Shown in pieces: positions 38,751 through 49,600 of a stretch of 64,000 nucleotides of DNA (position 1 is its first letter; every line of letters starts with the position of its first letter). Below the pieces are notes generated by a model. The model searched no databases, was not told the DNA's origin, and saw only the letters and a list, made by a program, of their open reading frames with translations. A program made the position numbers and the translations under genes. Source of the DNA: Spraguea lophii (Eukaryota > Microsporidia > Spragueidae); NCBI GenBank assembly GCA_001887945.1, contig LDOQ01000174.1, positions 1 through 64,000 on the forward strand. Direction: 5' to 3'.

Positions 38751-40079
38751 TTATGGACTACTCCTTGTAACATTTCTTGGATATAATGTTGCTTTGTTGA
38801 TACTATCCCATCTCATAAGAACTGTTAGAAGTCTTTCGAAACCAAGACCATATCCACCATGGGCCGATGGGCCGAATTTTCTAATATCAGTGTACCAGTA
38901 ATATGGTGCTGGGTTTATACCTTCTTGTTCTAATCCTTGTAATATTTCTTCATATTGCTCTTTTCTCATAGATCCTCCTACAATTTCTCCTACTCCAGGG
39001 AATAGAAGATCAACGGATTCTGTATAATTATTGTCATTATCGTCTAAACGCATATAAAATGGTTTCTCGGAAGTTAAAAATCTTGTAAGAAAAATAGGTT
39101 GTCCTTTTCCATATTCATTAACAATATATCTTTCTGCATGATCTGGAATATCATCTCCTTGTTCGTATGATGTTTTGTCTTCTTTTAAATATTTCTTTTC
39201 CTGTAAGAATTTTATTGCATCGGAATAATCCATTTTTATAAAAGGTTTTTTTGCAATATCATGGAATTCAAAGTTGGGGTAAAGTTCTAAAATCGTATCT
39301 TTAAACTTTGCGTAAAAGTTTTCAGTACAATATTTCACCAGGCCTTCTATTTCATTCATTAAATCGTTAAAATCAATATCAACCAATTCACATTCAACAT
39401 GTGTATATTCGCTTAAATGACGAGAAGTATCACTTTTTTCTGCTCTATAAGATGGCATTATACAAAATGCTCTTTGTGCAACGGGTGCTACTGTTTCCAA
39501 ATATAATTGAGAAGATTGTGTAAGATATGCTTTTGTACCATAATAATCTAAAGAAAATAGAGTACTTCCACCTTCAACTTGTGTTGTAACAATTGTAGGT
39601 GGTCTGATTTCAATATAATCTTCATTGTAATAATAATCCCTACACAATTTCATTAAATAACTACTTGCTTGTAAGAAAAATCTTCTTTCTTTTGTTCTTA
39701 AAGCCAAATGACCATATTCCAACATAGAAAATTTAGAAGTTTCAGAATTTATAGGAAATGGGGGTGCTACGTTTCCTTGTACCTCTAAACGATCTACATG
39801 TATTTCAAACTCATGTGCATCCTTTCCTTTTTTATAATTTTCTTGGACTACACCGTATATTTTTATTGATGTCCAAGGTGTTAATGTTTGTTCTACAATA
39901 GAAGAACTCATTACTAATTTGATAGTTTTAAACCCTGCGTATAAATCAATAAATGTGTTATTTTTTCCTGTACGTATTGTTTCTATCCATCCAAATGTTG
40001 TTATGTGTTTTGAAATAAGATCTTTAGTGATCTTGGGTAAAGCAACTTTTTCATATTTTGAAATATCAAAATCTGTCAT
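38751..40079 (-). CDS. DED81: Asparaginyl-tRNA synthetase, cytoplasmic
   Basis: Class IIb synthetase charging tRNA-Asn. An N-terminal OB-fold anticodon-binding domain (about 1-110) is followed by the catalytic core with PPTIVTTQVEGGSTLFSL, TQSSQLYLE, motif 2 SYRAEKSDTSRHLSEYTHVE, VGEIVGGSMR and motif 3 GYGLGFERLL. EGGSTLF and SYRAEKSDTSRHL are the AsnRS versions; AspRS would show a different flipping loop and QSPQ. 442 residues, without the N-terminal extension of animal enzymes. Start: ACCCCTTTAATG on the minus strand, with AAAAATATTTT just upstream. Confidence 0.93.
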   Translation of the reverse strand: MTDFDISKYEKVALPKITKDLISKHITTFGWIETIRTGKNNTFIDLYAGFKTIKLVMSSSIVEQTLTPWTSIKIYGVVQENYKKGKDAHEFEIHVDRLEVQGNVAPPFPINSETSKFSMLEYGHLALRTKERRFFLQASSYLMKLCRDYYYNEDYIEIRPPTIVTTQVEGGSTLFSLDYYGTKAYLTQSSQLYLETVAPVAQRAFCIMPSYRAEKSDTSRHLSEYTHVECELVDIDFNDLMNEIEGLVKYCTENFYAKFKDTILELYPNFEFHDIAKKPFIKMDYSDAIKFLQEKKYLKEDKTSYEQGDDIPDHAERYIVNEYGKGQPIFLTRFLTSEKPFYMRLDDNDNNYTESVDLLFPGVGEIVGGSMRKEQYEEILQGLEQEGINPAPYYWYTDIRKFGPSAHGGYGLGFERLLTVLMRWDSINKATLYPRNVTRSSP

Positions 40080-41235
40080 TAAAGGGGTGACATAAAAATA
40101 TTTTGAAAAAAAAATAAAATTAGAATAAATAATATTTATTATTCAAAAGTTATGGTTTTCATTGATATAAAAATATTACAAAGTTGAAAATTATGTTCTT
40201 GTAGAAGTTCAATGATATAATATTTCTCTATTCTTTATTTTTATGTGATGACAGTAATAAATTTGGATAATATAAGAAATATTGAGTAAATTAATATTTT
40301 GAGATTAAAAGAAATTAAAATATCCTTGAAAGTTGGAGTATAATAAAGCTTTAAGCCATAAGTAGAAATTTTAATGTAATGGGATAATCAGAACATATAG
40401 AAATCTTTATTGATATAAATGTATTATATACTTTGAAAATATCAACATTCTTAGTTTATGATGGTTTGTAACTATAAAAAGTATGTTTTTATAATTGAAG
40501 TTTGATAATAAATACATTATATAGAGTCAAGCATTAATAATAAGACAAGGAAATAAGAATATCCTTTGATAATTTATGTATTTCTTTCTGCAATCAAGAG
40601 AAAATATGATACATTTAACAATAACTTGATAATATAAATCAAAATGGAGATGATTATAAACTCATAAATGGGGTTGTTACACCGCCATCAAAATTACACA
40701 AATGGAAAATATATATCTAAACAAACGTGCAATTAATATGTAATCCTATAATTGTGGTGAAAAAAAAGTATAAAATTTTTTCATAATAAAAGTAATATTT
40801 CATCTACAATATCTCATAATATAATCAAAAGAAATAGGTTTCAATTGTGAAATAAAATTATTATAATTAATGAAAAGTGTGATGAAACTCATTGGAAATA
40901 AATAAAGTTTGATGTATCATGAGTGTTGTGAATCTAACCAAATAATTAAAACAATGTTTATTTTTTTGTAAATAAATGATTACGCACGCATACTTTAAAG
41001 AAATATATTTCCTATGTTATGGCTGTTTACATCATAATATAATAACGAGATAAATATGGTCAAAATATAATTGCCACTGTAAATTATAAGAAAATTTATT
41101 TTGTTTTTTTTTGTTACTCTAAATAATAACATTATTTGTATAATGAAAAAATCTTGTTCATCAAATTTAATGTTCATCACATTTAAGATGAATATATTTT
41201 TATATAATATTTACTATAAAAAAGACAATTAGTTC
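40080..41235. other. 1.16-kb gap
   Basis: Between AsnRS and tRNA-Ala. AT-rich. Near 40,670 the minus strand has a perfect-looking signal AACCCCATTTATG, but the frame stops after three codons (M-S-L). No gene or RNA supported. Confidence 0.5.
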
Positions 41236-41307
41236 GGGGGGTTAGCTCAGTGGTAGAGCGTTTGCTTCGCAAGTAAAAGGACTCGAGTTCAATCCTCGAA
41301 TTCTCCA
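41236..41307 (+). tRNA. tRNA-Ala (anticodon CGC)
   Basis: Cloverleaf by hand: acceptor GGGGGGT / ATTCTCC with discriminator A; D arm GCTC AGTGGTA GAGC; G26; anticodon arm TTTGC-TTCGCAA-GTAAA with CGC at the anticodon; variable AGGAC; T arm TCGAG-TTCAATC-CTCGA. The third acceptor pair is G-U (G3-U70), the classic alanine identity element, so the assignment is firm. No intron, no encoded CCA. 72 nt. Confidence 0.96.
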
Positions 41308-41311
41308 TTTA

Positions 41312-41317
41312 TTTTTT
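41312..41317 (+). terminator. RNA polymerase III T-run of tRNA-Ala
   Basis: TTTTTT starting five bases after the tRNA. It directly abuts the CCC start signal of TRM1 (41,319-41,321). Confidence 0.75.
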
Positions 41318-41329
41318 ACCCATTAATTT

Positions 41330-42772
41330 ATGGTAGAAGAAAAAAACCAAAAAGAACACACAGCATCCAATACAGAAGAAGAATCTAATAAAGAAAATAT
41401 ATTAAAAGTAGAGGATGTATATCTAACACAATCAGATTCTGTTTTTTACAATCCAGCACAACAATTTAATAGAGAACTTTCATTACATGTGATTTCTGAA
41501 TACATAAAAGATAAACCCAATCCAAAATTATTTGAAGCAATGTCAGCCACAGGAATACGTTCTATTAAATATCTAAAAGAACTTCCAAAACTTTCAGTAC
41601 ATCTTAACGATATTTCGAAAGAAGCAATAAAAATTATAAATCAAAACCTCTCTCTTAATGATATATCAAAAGAAAGATATAAAATAACGAATAAAAATTG
41701 CAATGATGTTATGAATTCTTCTCCAAATCAATTTGATGTTATCGATATTGATCCATATGGATCATCAGTACCATTTATTTCATCGGCCTTAACTGGAATA
41801 AAACATAAAGGACTTTTATGTCTTACGTTCACAGATCTTGCAGTTTTATGTTCAAAGAAAGAAAGATGTTTTACAAAATATAATAGTTTAACTGTTAAAG
41901 ACCCAGATCATAATGAAGTAGCAATAAGAATAGCTATTCAAGCAGTAGAAAAAGAAGCTTTAAAATTAGATTATCACATAGAGCCGGTATTATCAGTTGC
42001 AATAGATTTTTATTTAAGAACCTTTGTTATTGTACACAAAAGAAAGAAAATTAGAAATAATTTAAATATGTTTTATAAGTGCATCTGTGGTTATAAGAAA
42101 ATTAATATTACAAAAAATAGACATAAAAATCGAAATAAAAAAAATGAAAAAAATACAAATGATTTACTAAAAGAGGATAATAATCCCAAAGAAAATATTT
42201 TATTTCCTTTAGTTAATAAAATTTCAAATATTCACAGTGATCGAGATAACAATAAAAACACTTTAATGCCATCTATAAAATGTTTTTCATGTAATACACA
42301 ACCTATTCTCTGCGGACCATTCTGGTCTACAGGATATAATGATAAAGAACTTATAAAAAACATTTTATTAAATTACAATGTATCTGATAGGGTTAAAGGT
42401 ATGTTACTCTTAATATCATCAGAGTTAGATACATTTCTATCTTTTTCTATACCTGATATATGTTCAACGTTAAAACAAAATTGTATCCCATTAAAGAGTA
42501 TTCTTTCTGCATTATCTAATCTTGGATATAATATATCTTTGACTCATACAAGTTTAAACACTATAAAATCTAATGCACCGTTATCTTTAGTTTATAATAT
42601 TATCCTTAATTATTTTTATTTGAAAAATAATAAAGATTCAGAAGAGGATTCAAAGAGATTGGAAGCAATAGAAGAAATTTTTAATACAAATAATGATGTT
42701 GAAAATTTACTGAATAAAAACTACTACAGAAAATTAGCTCTTTCAAAACAAGGACCACTCAGTAAAAAATAG
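41330..42772 (+). CDS. TRM1: tRNA (guanine26-N2)-dimethyltransferase TRM1
   Basis: Methylates G26 of tRNAs with S-adenosylmethionine. The TRM1 opening VFYNPAQQFNRELS is at about 38-51, SAM site LFEAMSATGIRSIKY at about 67-81, catalytic IDIDPYGS near 140-147, and LTFTDLAVL follows. Zinc-binding cysteines CICG (about 246) and CFSC (about 320) are separated by a Lys/Asn-rich insertion. 480 residues. Start: ACCCATTAATTTATG. Its start lies 22 bases after a tRNA-Ala that itself has G26. Convergent with RPN6 (50 bp gap). Confidence 0.95.
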   Translation: MVEEKNQKEHTASNTEEESNKENILKVEDVYLTQSDSVFYNPAQQFNRELSLHVISEYIKDKPNPKLFEAMSATGIRSIKYLKELPKLSVHLNDISKEAIKIINQNLSLNDISKERYKITNKNCNDVMNSSPNQFDVIDIDPYGSSVPFISSALTGIKHKGLLCLTFTDLAVLCSKKERCFTKYNSLTVKDPDHNEVAIRIAIQAVEKEALKLDYHIEPVLSVAIDFYLRTFVIVHKRKKIRNNLNMFYKCICGYKKINITKNRHKNRNKKNEKNTNDLLKEDNNPKENILFPLVNKISNIHSDRDNNKNTLMPSIKCFSCNTQPILCGPFWSTGYNDKELIKNILLNYNVSDRVKGMLLLISSELDTFLSFSIPDICSTLKQNCIPLKSILSALSNLGYNISLTHTSLNTIKSNAPLSLVYNIILNYFYLKNNKDSEEDSKRLEAIEEIFNTNNDVENLLNKNYYRKLALSKQGPLSKK

Positions 42773-42822
42773 AAAAATATGAGAAAGATAAAAAAATAAA
42801 AATATTTTTTCATTTAAAACAT

Positions 42823-43953
42823 TTATTCTTTATGAAAATGTTCTATCAACAGATTCAGTTGCTTATAACAAAGTTCATTAGTTTTATTCTCTTTCTTTTT
42901 ATTAAAAAGGATTAATGAACCTCTTTTATGATCTAATATACCTTCTATTTCTTTATCCAATATCATTTTTCTTAATCTCTCCTCAATCATATTTGGATTT
43001 ATACCCAACTGTTCACTTATAGATATTATTTTAATATTAGAATATGGTTCTACTATTTTAGATATATTTGATTCTAATAGAATATCATATAGTTTACTTA
43101 AATGTTTTTTTATAAAAGAATCATGTATATCATTCTTTTGCATTACCAAATCAAAGCTGTTTAAATCTCTATTTTTACAACAATCCAATATTTGTAATAA
43201 TATTTTTATCGAAGGGTCACTAAGGTAGTTTATTATATTTTTATTCGTAAATATTGTACTATCATTCCATCTCTTACTAATAATTCTATTTAGTATTATA
43301 TACCTAGCTACAAGTGTTGCTTCTTCTTTCCATTTTACCACTGTAAAATTTTCTAAAGATTCTAGAAAGTATGAGAAGGCTGGATTATAATTTCTCTCAT
43401 CACATCCATATATTCCTGAGAGTAAATCTATTTGAGCTTGTAATCCTGTAGGACAATATGATGATACAGCCAAAGCTCTTGCTGAGGTTAAAGAGGCTTT
43501 AGCTCTTTGAAGATTTTTAAGTTCATAATATGTTTTTGATTCATAGATAAATAACATTATCAGGTTATGTTTATCATCCATTTTTTTCATTTCTTTTGCC
43601 AACTTATTTATATTTTCCAATACATCTTTATACTCTTTATTTTTATACATAAAAAATATTCTTTTACTCTCTAATTCCAATCTTAACAACTTTTTCTCAT
43701 TTTTTTCTGCCCATTCTATTAAACTATTAAGAATATCTTTTCTATTATATTTCAATAGACTATCTAATATTGTTCTAATAATCTTTGTTATTCTTGTTGT
43801 TGATATATCTGTCCATACACTTTGTAGGTTAGTAAGAATATAAAAAGTATGAGGAGAATTTTCTTTAATACTATTATTTAAATATAATGTTAATGTTTCT
43901 TCTTTTTCTGTATCAGTGTTTAATGCATTTATCATAGATTTTAAATTTTCCAT
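42823..43953 (-). CDS. RPN6: 26S proteasome lid subunit RPN6 (PSMD11)
   Basis: PCI-domain scaffold linking proteasome lid, base and core. Diagnostic block near residues 140-190: YELKNLQRAKASLTSARALA followed by YCPTGLQAQIDLLSG and NPAFSYFLESLENF. A C-terminal PCI winged helix follows (ISISEQLGINPNMIEERLRKMI ... GSLILF). 376 residues against about 420-430 elsewhere. The frame has an ATG five codons upstream, but ACCCCTTAATG on the minus strand sets the start at 43,953 (MENLKSM); the upstream ATG lies before the signal. Confidence 0.95.
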   Translation of the reverse strand: MENLKSMINALNTDTEKEETLTLYLNNSIKENSPHTFYILTNLQSVWTDISTTRITKIIRTILDSLLKYNRKDILNSLIEWAEKNEKKLLRLELESKRIFFMYKNKEYKDVLENINKLAKEMKKMDDKHNLIMLFIYESKTYYELKNLQRAKASLTSARALAVSSYCPTGLQAQIDLLSGIYGCDERNYNPAFSYFLESLENFTVVKWKEEATLVARYIILNRIISKRWNDSTIFTNKNIINYLSDPSIKILLQILDCCKNRDLNSFDLVMQKNDIHDSFIKKHLSKLYDILLESNISKIVEPYSNIKIISISEQLGINPNMIEERLRKMILDKEIEGILDHKRGSLILFNKKKENKTNELCYKQLNLLIEHFHKE

Positions 43954-44492
43954 TAAGGGGTTGGACAAATAAATTATTTGTTTGTAAAGAAAGATCCTAA
44001 AAATAAAAATATTATTTTAATGTTTGAATTAAAAATATTTTATTTTATATTAAAGAGAAAGAACATTTTAATGTTTATTATAAATAAAAGATATTATGTA
44101 ACTATTAGTTTTATTTTATATTAAAAGAAAGATACTTTAATATTTATTTTAAGTAAAGGCTATTAAACATTAAAATTATATTTTATTTAATTAAAATAAA
44201 CTGATTAAATAAAATATTATTATTAAATAAATATTTGAAGTAGATCAGCAAATAAAATAATCATTATGTATATAAATTTTTATAAAGATTTTATACTTGC
44301 AGGATTTCTTATAATCTCAATTATTTTAAAAATGATGAAACAAACAAATATATTAAAAATTTAAACTAAATTTTTAATGGTAAAATAACAATTGGTAATA
44401 TTTAAATTTTTGTTTATTTCCAATAGAGGAGAAGAAAATCTTTCATTCTTTCATTCCCGTATAATATTTAAAATATTTTTTATTTCAACCCT
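43954..44492. other. Divergent intergenic region
   Basis: Between RPN6 and SEC24. The left half is AT-rich with loosely repeated phrases around ATTTTATATTAAAGAGAAAGA / TATTAAAAGAAAGATACTTTAAT (44,045-44,135). The right end holds the SEC24 promoter elements listed separately. Confidence 0.5.
44426..44491 (+). promoter_or_regulatory. Composite upstream element of SEC24
   Basis: Three parts in order: GAGGAGAAGAAAATC then TTTCATTCTTTCATTCCCG (44,426-44,459), AAATATTTTT (44,471-44,480) and CCC (44,489-44,491) one base before the ATG. The first part recurs near CND1 and, inverted, near 50,584-50,606; the second and third parts recur at many starts in the window. Confidence 0.5.
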
Positions 44493-46610
44493 ATGGATTA
44501 TTTTGATACAAGATTCCCTAATGAATATACTGCATCAAAAGAAGAAAAGAAGAAACCAGTAATTTTGGTACCTAGTTTACCTGAAGAGTTAGAATCTAAT
44601 AAAATTCAATATGTATCTCATTCTACTAATCAAACACCACCTCCATTATGTACTACGGACTCTTTTATTAATGAAGTAAAGAATAGTAGTTGTTTATTAC
44701 TTAAGAGTTCTATTTATACTGTACCTGCAAATAAATCAATGTTTTCGTCAGCTGGTATTCCATTTTTGGTAGTGTTACAGCCATTTAATGAAAAACACAG
44801 TATGGTGGAAAAACATATAGAAAATGCATATTTGTGTAATGAATGTCGTTCTTTTGCAAATCCACATTCAAGAATAGATAACGTAGAATATAAATTTTAT
44901 TGTAATTTATGTGGAAAAGAGAATAAAACAGGAAGGGAGATGCACATTGTTGATCCTTCTATAGAATATTATGGTGTCACAGATAAAACAACAAGAGAAA
45001 ATATTGAGGAAGTTTCACAGGGATATTTTAATAAGATGATTTTTAATTCTGCTGTAATGATATTTGGTATAGAATATACAACCACCAATATACCACATTT
45101 AAATTCTATTTTTAACAAAATACAGGATATAATAGAGGATCCAGCATTTAAAGATAATTTTAGTCATTATGTAATCATACTCTTTAATACAAACTGTGAA
45201 ATATTGACGATTGAAGATGATCAGCTAAGTATCAAAAAATTTATTGGTGAAGAAGTACTTATTACACCTAAATATAGCATAGATGTAAATACAGACAGTG
45301 GAAATATTTTTGATTTTTTAAAGCAGCTTAGGCCTACTGAAAAAAATTCGCATCCTGATATTCTATTTTCTATTGCAAATGGTTTATGTAATTATTTTGT
45401 TGGAGGTAAGACAGCAATATTTATGACACACAGTAGACCATTCTCTTTTTTAGATACAATAATTGATCAATTCATAGATAGTAGAAATTCTCTTTTTATT
45501 TTTGATGCTGGTGATAGATCTACAGAACATCCATATACAAGAATTGTTATTGAGACCAATGGATCTATTCATCAAATACAAAAATTGTATTATCTTAAAG
45601 ATATATGTCTTTCAGAAACAGCTTATGGTGTAATGGTAGAATTAAAAACATCTGATTTTATTAAGAAGGATAATGTATATGCTAATACTTCTATTGGTTC
45701 TACTTATCATTTGTATTTTAGTTCAATGGATCAAAATAGTACAATTTCCTATTCTTTTGCTTTGGATGAAAATATGCGTGATGGACAACATTTATATATT
45801 CAAGCGATTTTAAGGTATTATAAAAGAGGAGAATATAAAACAATGGTACTTAATCAAGGTTTTGTATCATCTACAAAATATTCTAATGTTTTTAACAATG
45901 TTTCTCTTGATGTTATTTTTGCTTATTTCTGTAAGAATATGTCTTTAACTATTTCTGAGTTAAAGAAAAAATCTGAAGATTGTAAGAATATAATTTTAAC
46001 CATGCTTAAAACCTATAGAACCAAATGCTCTCCAGAAGCTAAGCCTTCTCAATTAGTTTTACCGGATATGATAAAATCTCTTCCAAACTTATACTTATCT
46101 TTGTGTAAGAATATATATTTTAGTACTCAACCGAATTTATATGTGATGCAAAATATAAGCAATTCTCCCTTAAAAAATATACTTCGCTTTTTTTATCCAA
46201 GGCTTTTTTCTTTTGCTGAATATTTTATGGAACAAGATATAAAATCTATCAAATCTTTACAATTGAATTATAACAGTCTTGACAGTAGTGAAGTATATAT
46301 TTTAGAAAATGGTGTAAAAGTATATATTTTTATTGGAAGTGGCGTAGATAAAGAATTATCAGATGTGCTCTGTGAATATGCTTATTTGATGGAGGATGTT
46401 GATAGAACTGAAGAAGAAACAGTGTTAGATGCTTTGATTGCAGAATTAGAAGATGAATATAATAGTTCGTTAGAAGTGGTTATTATACTACAAGGAGAAA
46501 GTAAGGCAGAAGCAGAATTTTTAGGATATATGGTAGAAGAACGTATGAATAATTTACAGAACTATGCTGATTTTTTATGTGATATACATTATGATATACA
46601 GCAATGGTAA
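44493..46610 (+). CDS. SEC24: COPII coat cargo adaptor SEC24
   Basis: Inner-coat subunit selecting cargo at ER exit sites. CLLLKSSIYTVPANKSMFSSAGIPFLVVLQPF (about 67-98) is the Sec24 lead-in. The zinc finger is C115, C118, C137, C140 (LCNECRSFANPH ... FYCNLCG). Trunk, beta-sandwich and helical parts follow, and the gelsolin-like end reads YILENGVKVYIFIG. 705 residues: the Pro-rich N-terminal tail of other eukaryotes is almost absent. Start: AACCCTATG. SEC16, its partner at exit sites, is encoded 13 kb downstream. Confidence 0.92.
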   Translation: MDYFDTRFPNEYTASKEEKKKPVILVPSLPEELESNKIQYVSHSTNQTPPPLCTTDSFINEVKNSSCLLLKSSIYTVPANKSMFSSAGIPFLVVLQPFNEKHSMVEKHIENAYLCNECRSFANPHSRIDNVEYKFYCNLCGKENKTGREMHIVDPSIEYYGVTDKTTRENIEEVSQGYFNKMIFNSAVMIFGIEYTTTNIPHLNSIFNKIQDIIEDPAFKDNFSHYVIILFNTNCEILTIEDDQLSIKKFIGEEVLITPKYSIDVNTDSGNIFDFLKQLRPTEKNSHPDILFSIANGLCNYFVGGKTAIFMTHSRPFSFLDTIIDQFIDSRNSLFIFDAGDRSTEHPYTRIVIETNGSIHQIQKLYYLKDICLSETAYGVMVELKTSDFIKKDNVYANTSIGSTYHLYFSSMDQNSTISYSFALDENMRDGQHLYIQAILRYYKRGEYKTMVLNQGFVSSTKYSNVFNNVSLDVIFAYFCKNMSLTISELKKKSEDCKNIILTMLKTYRTKCSPEAKPSQLVLPDMIKSLPNLYLSLCKNIYFSTQPNLYVMQNISNSPLKNILRFFYPRLFSFAEYFMEQDIKSIKSLQLNYNSLDSSEVYILENGVKVYIFIGSGVDKELSDVLCEYAYLMEDVDRTEEETVLDALIAELEDEYNSSLEVVIILQGESKAEAEFLGYMVEERMNNLQNYADFLCDIHYDIQQW

Positions 46611-46659
46611 AATAAAAGTTTCGTTAAAAAATTATTCTAATTTTTTTATTTTTTTATCC

Positions 46660-49600
46660 ATGAAAGAGAAAGTAAAACAATGTCCAACATTGGTAACTAA
46701 TTTTGATGGAATAAGCTTTGGATTGTTCTCAGATGAGGAAATACTCAAAATGAGTGTAGTTGAAATAAAGATAAAAGATTTATATGACGCAGAAAACAAT
46801 ATTCCTGCAAAATCTGGACCATTAGATGGAAAATTGGGAGCATCGTTAATATCAAATGAATGTGAAGAATGTAAAAAAAGTGTATCAGAATGTAATGGAC
46901 ATTTTGGACATATTAAATTGGAATTACCCGTATTCCATGTTGGATTTATTAAACAAATTTATAATATTATGCAAATGGTTTGTAAAAGTTGTGGAGAAAT
47001 GTTATTATCAGAAGATAGGAAATTTTATTATAAGAAGAAAATAAGAGAAGTAAATGATTTAGAAATAGTAAAAAAGATAATTTTGGAATCAAAAACTTGT
47101 AATATTTGCTATTCATGTAATTCGTATAATGGGACCGTGAGAAAAACGGGATTAAAAATTAATTATGAAAAGAAAATTGATGTTGATGGAGAAGAAGTAA
47201 ACGTAAAAGAAAATCTTAATCCGATGACTGTGTATAATATATTCAAATTGATTAAAGAAGAGGATTTTGAACTTCTAGCAGTTAAAGATCCCAAAAATTT
47301 AATTATAAAAAATATTATAGTTCCACCATCTGTTATTAGACCAAGTGTATCAATGGAAGCAGAAAATGGTTCCAACGAAGATGATCTTACTGTTAAATTA
47401 AGTAAGATAGTTCATTGTAATGAACTTCTTAAAAATTCAATATCAAAAGGAAATGGATTCTCAATTATTCAAGATGATTGGGATTTTTTACAAATACAAT
47501 GTGGAATGTTGATAAATTCTGATGTTGGTAAGGATAAACCTATAAGAGGTTTGATACAAAGATTAAAAGGAAAACATGGTAGATTTAGAGGGAATTTAAG
47601 TGGTAAGAGAGTTGATTTTAGTGGAAGAACAGTTATATCACCAGATCCAAATATTTCGATAGAAGAAGTCGGGATTCCACAACATATGGCTAAAATATTG
47701 ACCATAGAAGAAAAAGTTACAGATTTTAATAAAAAAAAGATGCAAGAATTAATTGAAAATGGTCCTAATAAATATCCTGGTGCTAATTATATTACATCGA
47801 AACAAACAAAGGTAAAAAGGTTTTTAATGTTTGGAGATAGAAAAACGGAAGCAAAAAATATAAAAATAGGTGATAAAGTAGAGAGGCATTTAATAGATGG
47901 TGATGTAGTTCTTTTTAATAGACAGCCTTCTTTACATCGACAAAGTATTATGGCACACAAAACAAAAATATTTAATCAAAGAACGTTAAAACTAAATATT
48001 TGTGTATGTGCTCCGTATAATGCAGATTTTGATGGCGATGAAATGAATGTGCATGTTCCACAACGAGTAGAAGCAAGAGCTGAAGCATTAACATTAATGG
48101 GTGTAAAGGAAAATTTAACCACGGCAAAAAATGGAGAAATATTGATTACTCCATCTCAGGATTTCATAACTGCATTGTATTTAATTTCATCTAAAGATGT
48201 ATTCTTTGATAAAGTTAAAGTGGGTAATGTTCTTTCATGGTTTTTAGATGGAAAAGTAGATATAAAACCTACAATCACACATCCTGTTGAATTATATACA
48301 GGTAAACAAATATTGGAAGCTTTGATAAAAAATTCTGTTAGTGATTTTAAAACAATTAATTTAGAAACTAAAAATAAAAACTTAAAGAAAATAGAAGATG
48401 GCATATTGGCTGAAGAAGATGGTTTTGTTGTTATACGTGAAGGAAAATATTTATTTGGTAGATTAGATAAAAGTATTGTAGGAGGAGGTTATAATAGTAG
48501 TTTACTTTATAGAATTTTTAAATCTTCACCAAAAAATTGTGTGAATTTTATGGATAATGCTTCAAAACTTTGTTCAAGAATAATGGCTGAGTTAGGTTTT
48601 TCTATTGGACTTGATGATGTTATTCCAACACCATCCTTAGTACATGGTAAATCTAAGATTATTGACAAAGGAAGAAGTGAATGTAAAGCAGAAATAAAAA
48701 AATATTTTGATGGAAATTTGGAACATATTCCAGGTTTGACATTGGAGAAAACTTTAGAAAAAATATTGTCCCATAATTTATCTCAAATACGTGATGATTG
48801 TGGTACATTATGCATAAATGAACTATCTCATAAAAATTCTCCTTTGATAATGCATAGGTGTGGAAGTAAAGGATCAAAGATTAATATTTCTCAAATGGTT
48901 ATGTGTGTAGGACAGCAAGTAATATCTGGTGGAAGAATACCTAATGGTTTTGAGACTAGAACATTACCACACTTTTCAGATTCATTTGCGCCAGAAGCTA
49001 AAGGTTTTGTAGGATCTTCATTCTTTAACGGGTTAACTGCCACAGAATTTTTATTCCACGCAGTTTCTGGAAGAGAAGGATTGGTAGATACAGCGGTAAA
49101 AACAGCAGAAACTGGATATATGCAACGAAGGTTAATGAAAGCATTAGAAGATGTTGTCGTTACTTATGATGGTAAAGTCAGAAATTTATTTAATGAAATA
49201 ATACAATATAAATATGGCGACGATGATTTTGATCCCAATAAAGTGGAAGATGGTTCTATCAACAAAGAAAGAATATTTTTAGATCTAATTTCATCAGTTT
49301 ATACGAATAACTTAAAAACAACGAATATAAGCAAAAAAATCCCAGATTTCAATGAAATTGAAGAAGCTGAAATAAAAAAATTTTTAGAGAATAAACAACC
49401 TAAGATACAAAAATATGAACTTGATGATTTTGAAAATATTTTTAAAGCCAGATACCAGGAAGAAAAGAATAAAATTTTAATTAATTTTGGAACACCAGTA
49501 GGAGTTTTAGCTGGTCAAAGTATTGGAGAACCAGGGACACAAATGACACTTAAAACCTTTCACTTTGCTGGTGTATCATCGATGAATATAACACTTGGTG

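Noticed and set aside
40655..40690. Minus-strand AACCCCATTTATG start signal
   Set aside because: The reading frame stops after three codons (M-S-L) and no other frame continues.
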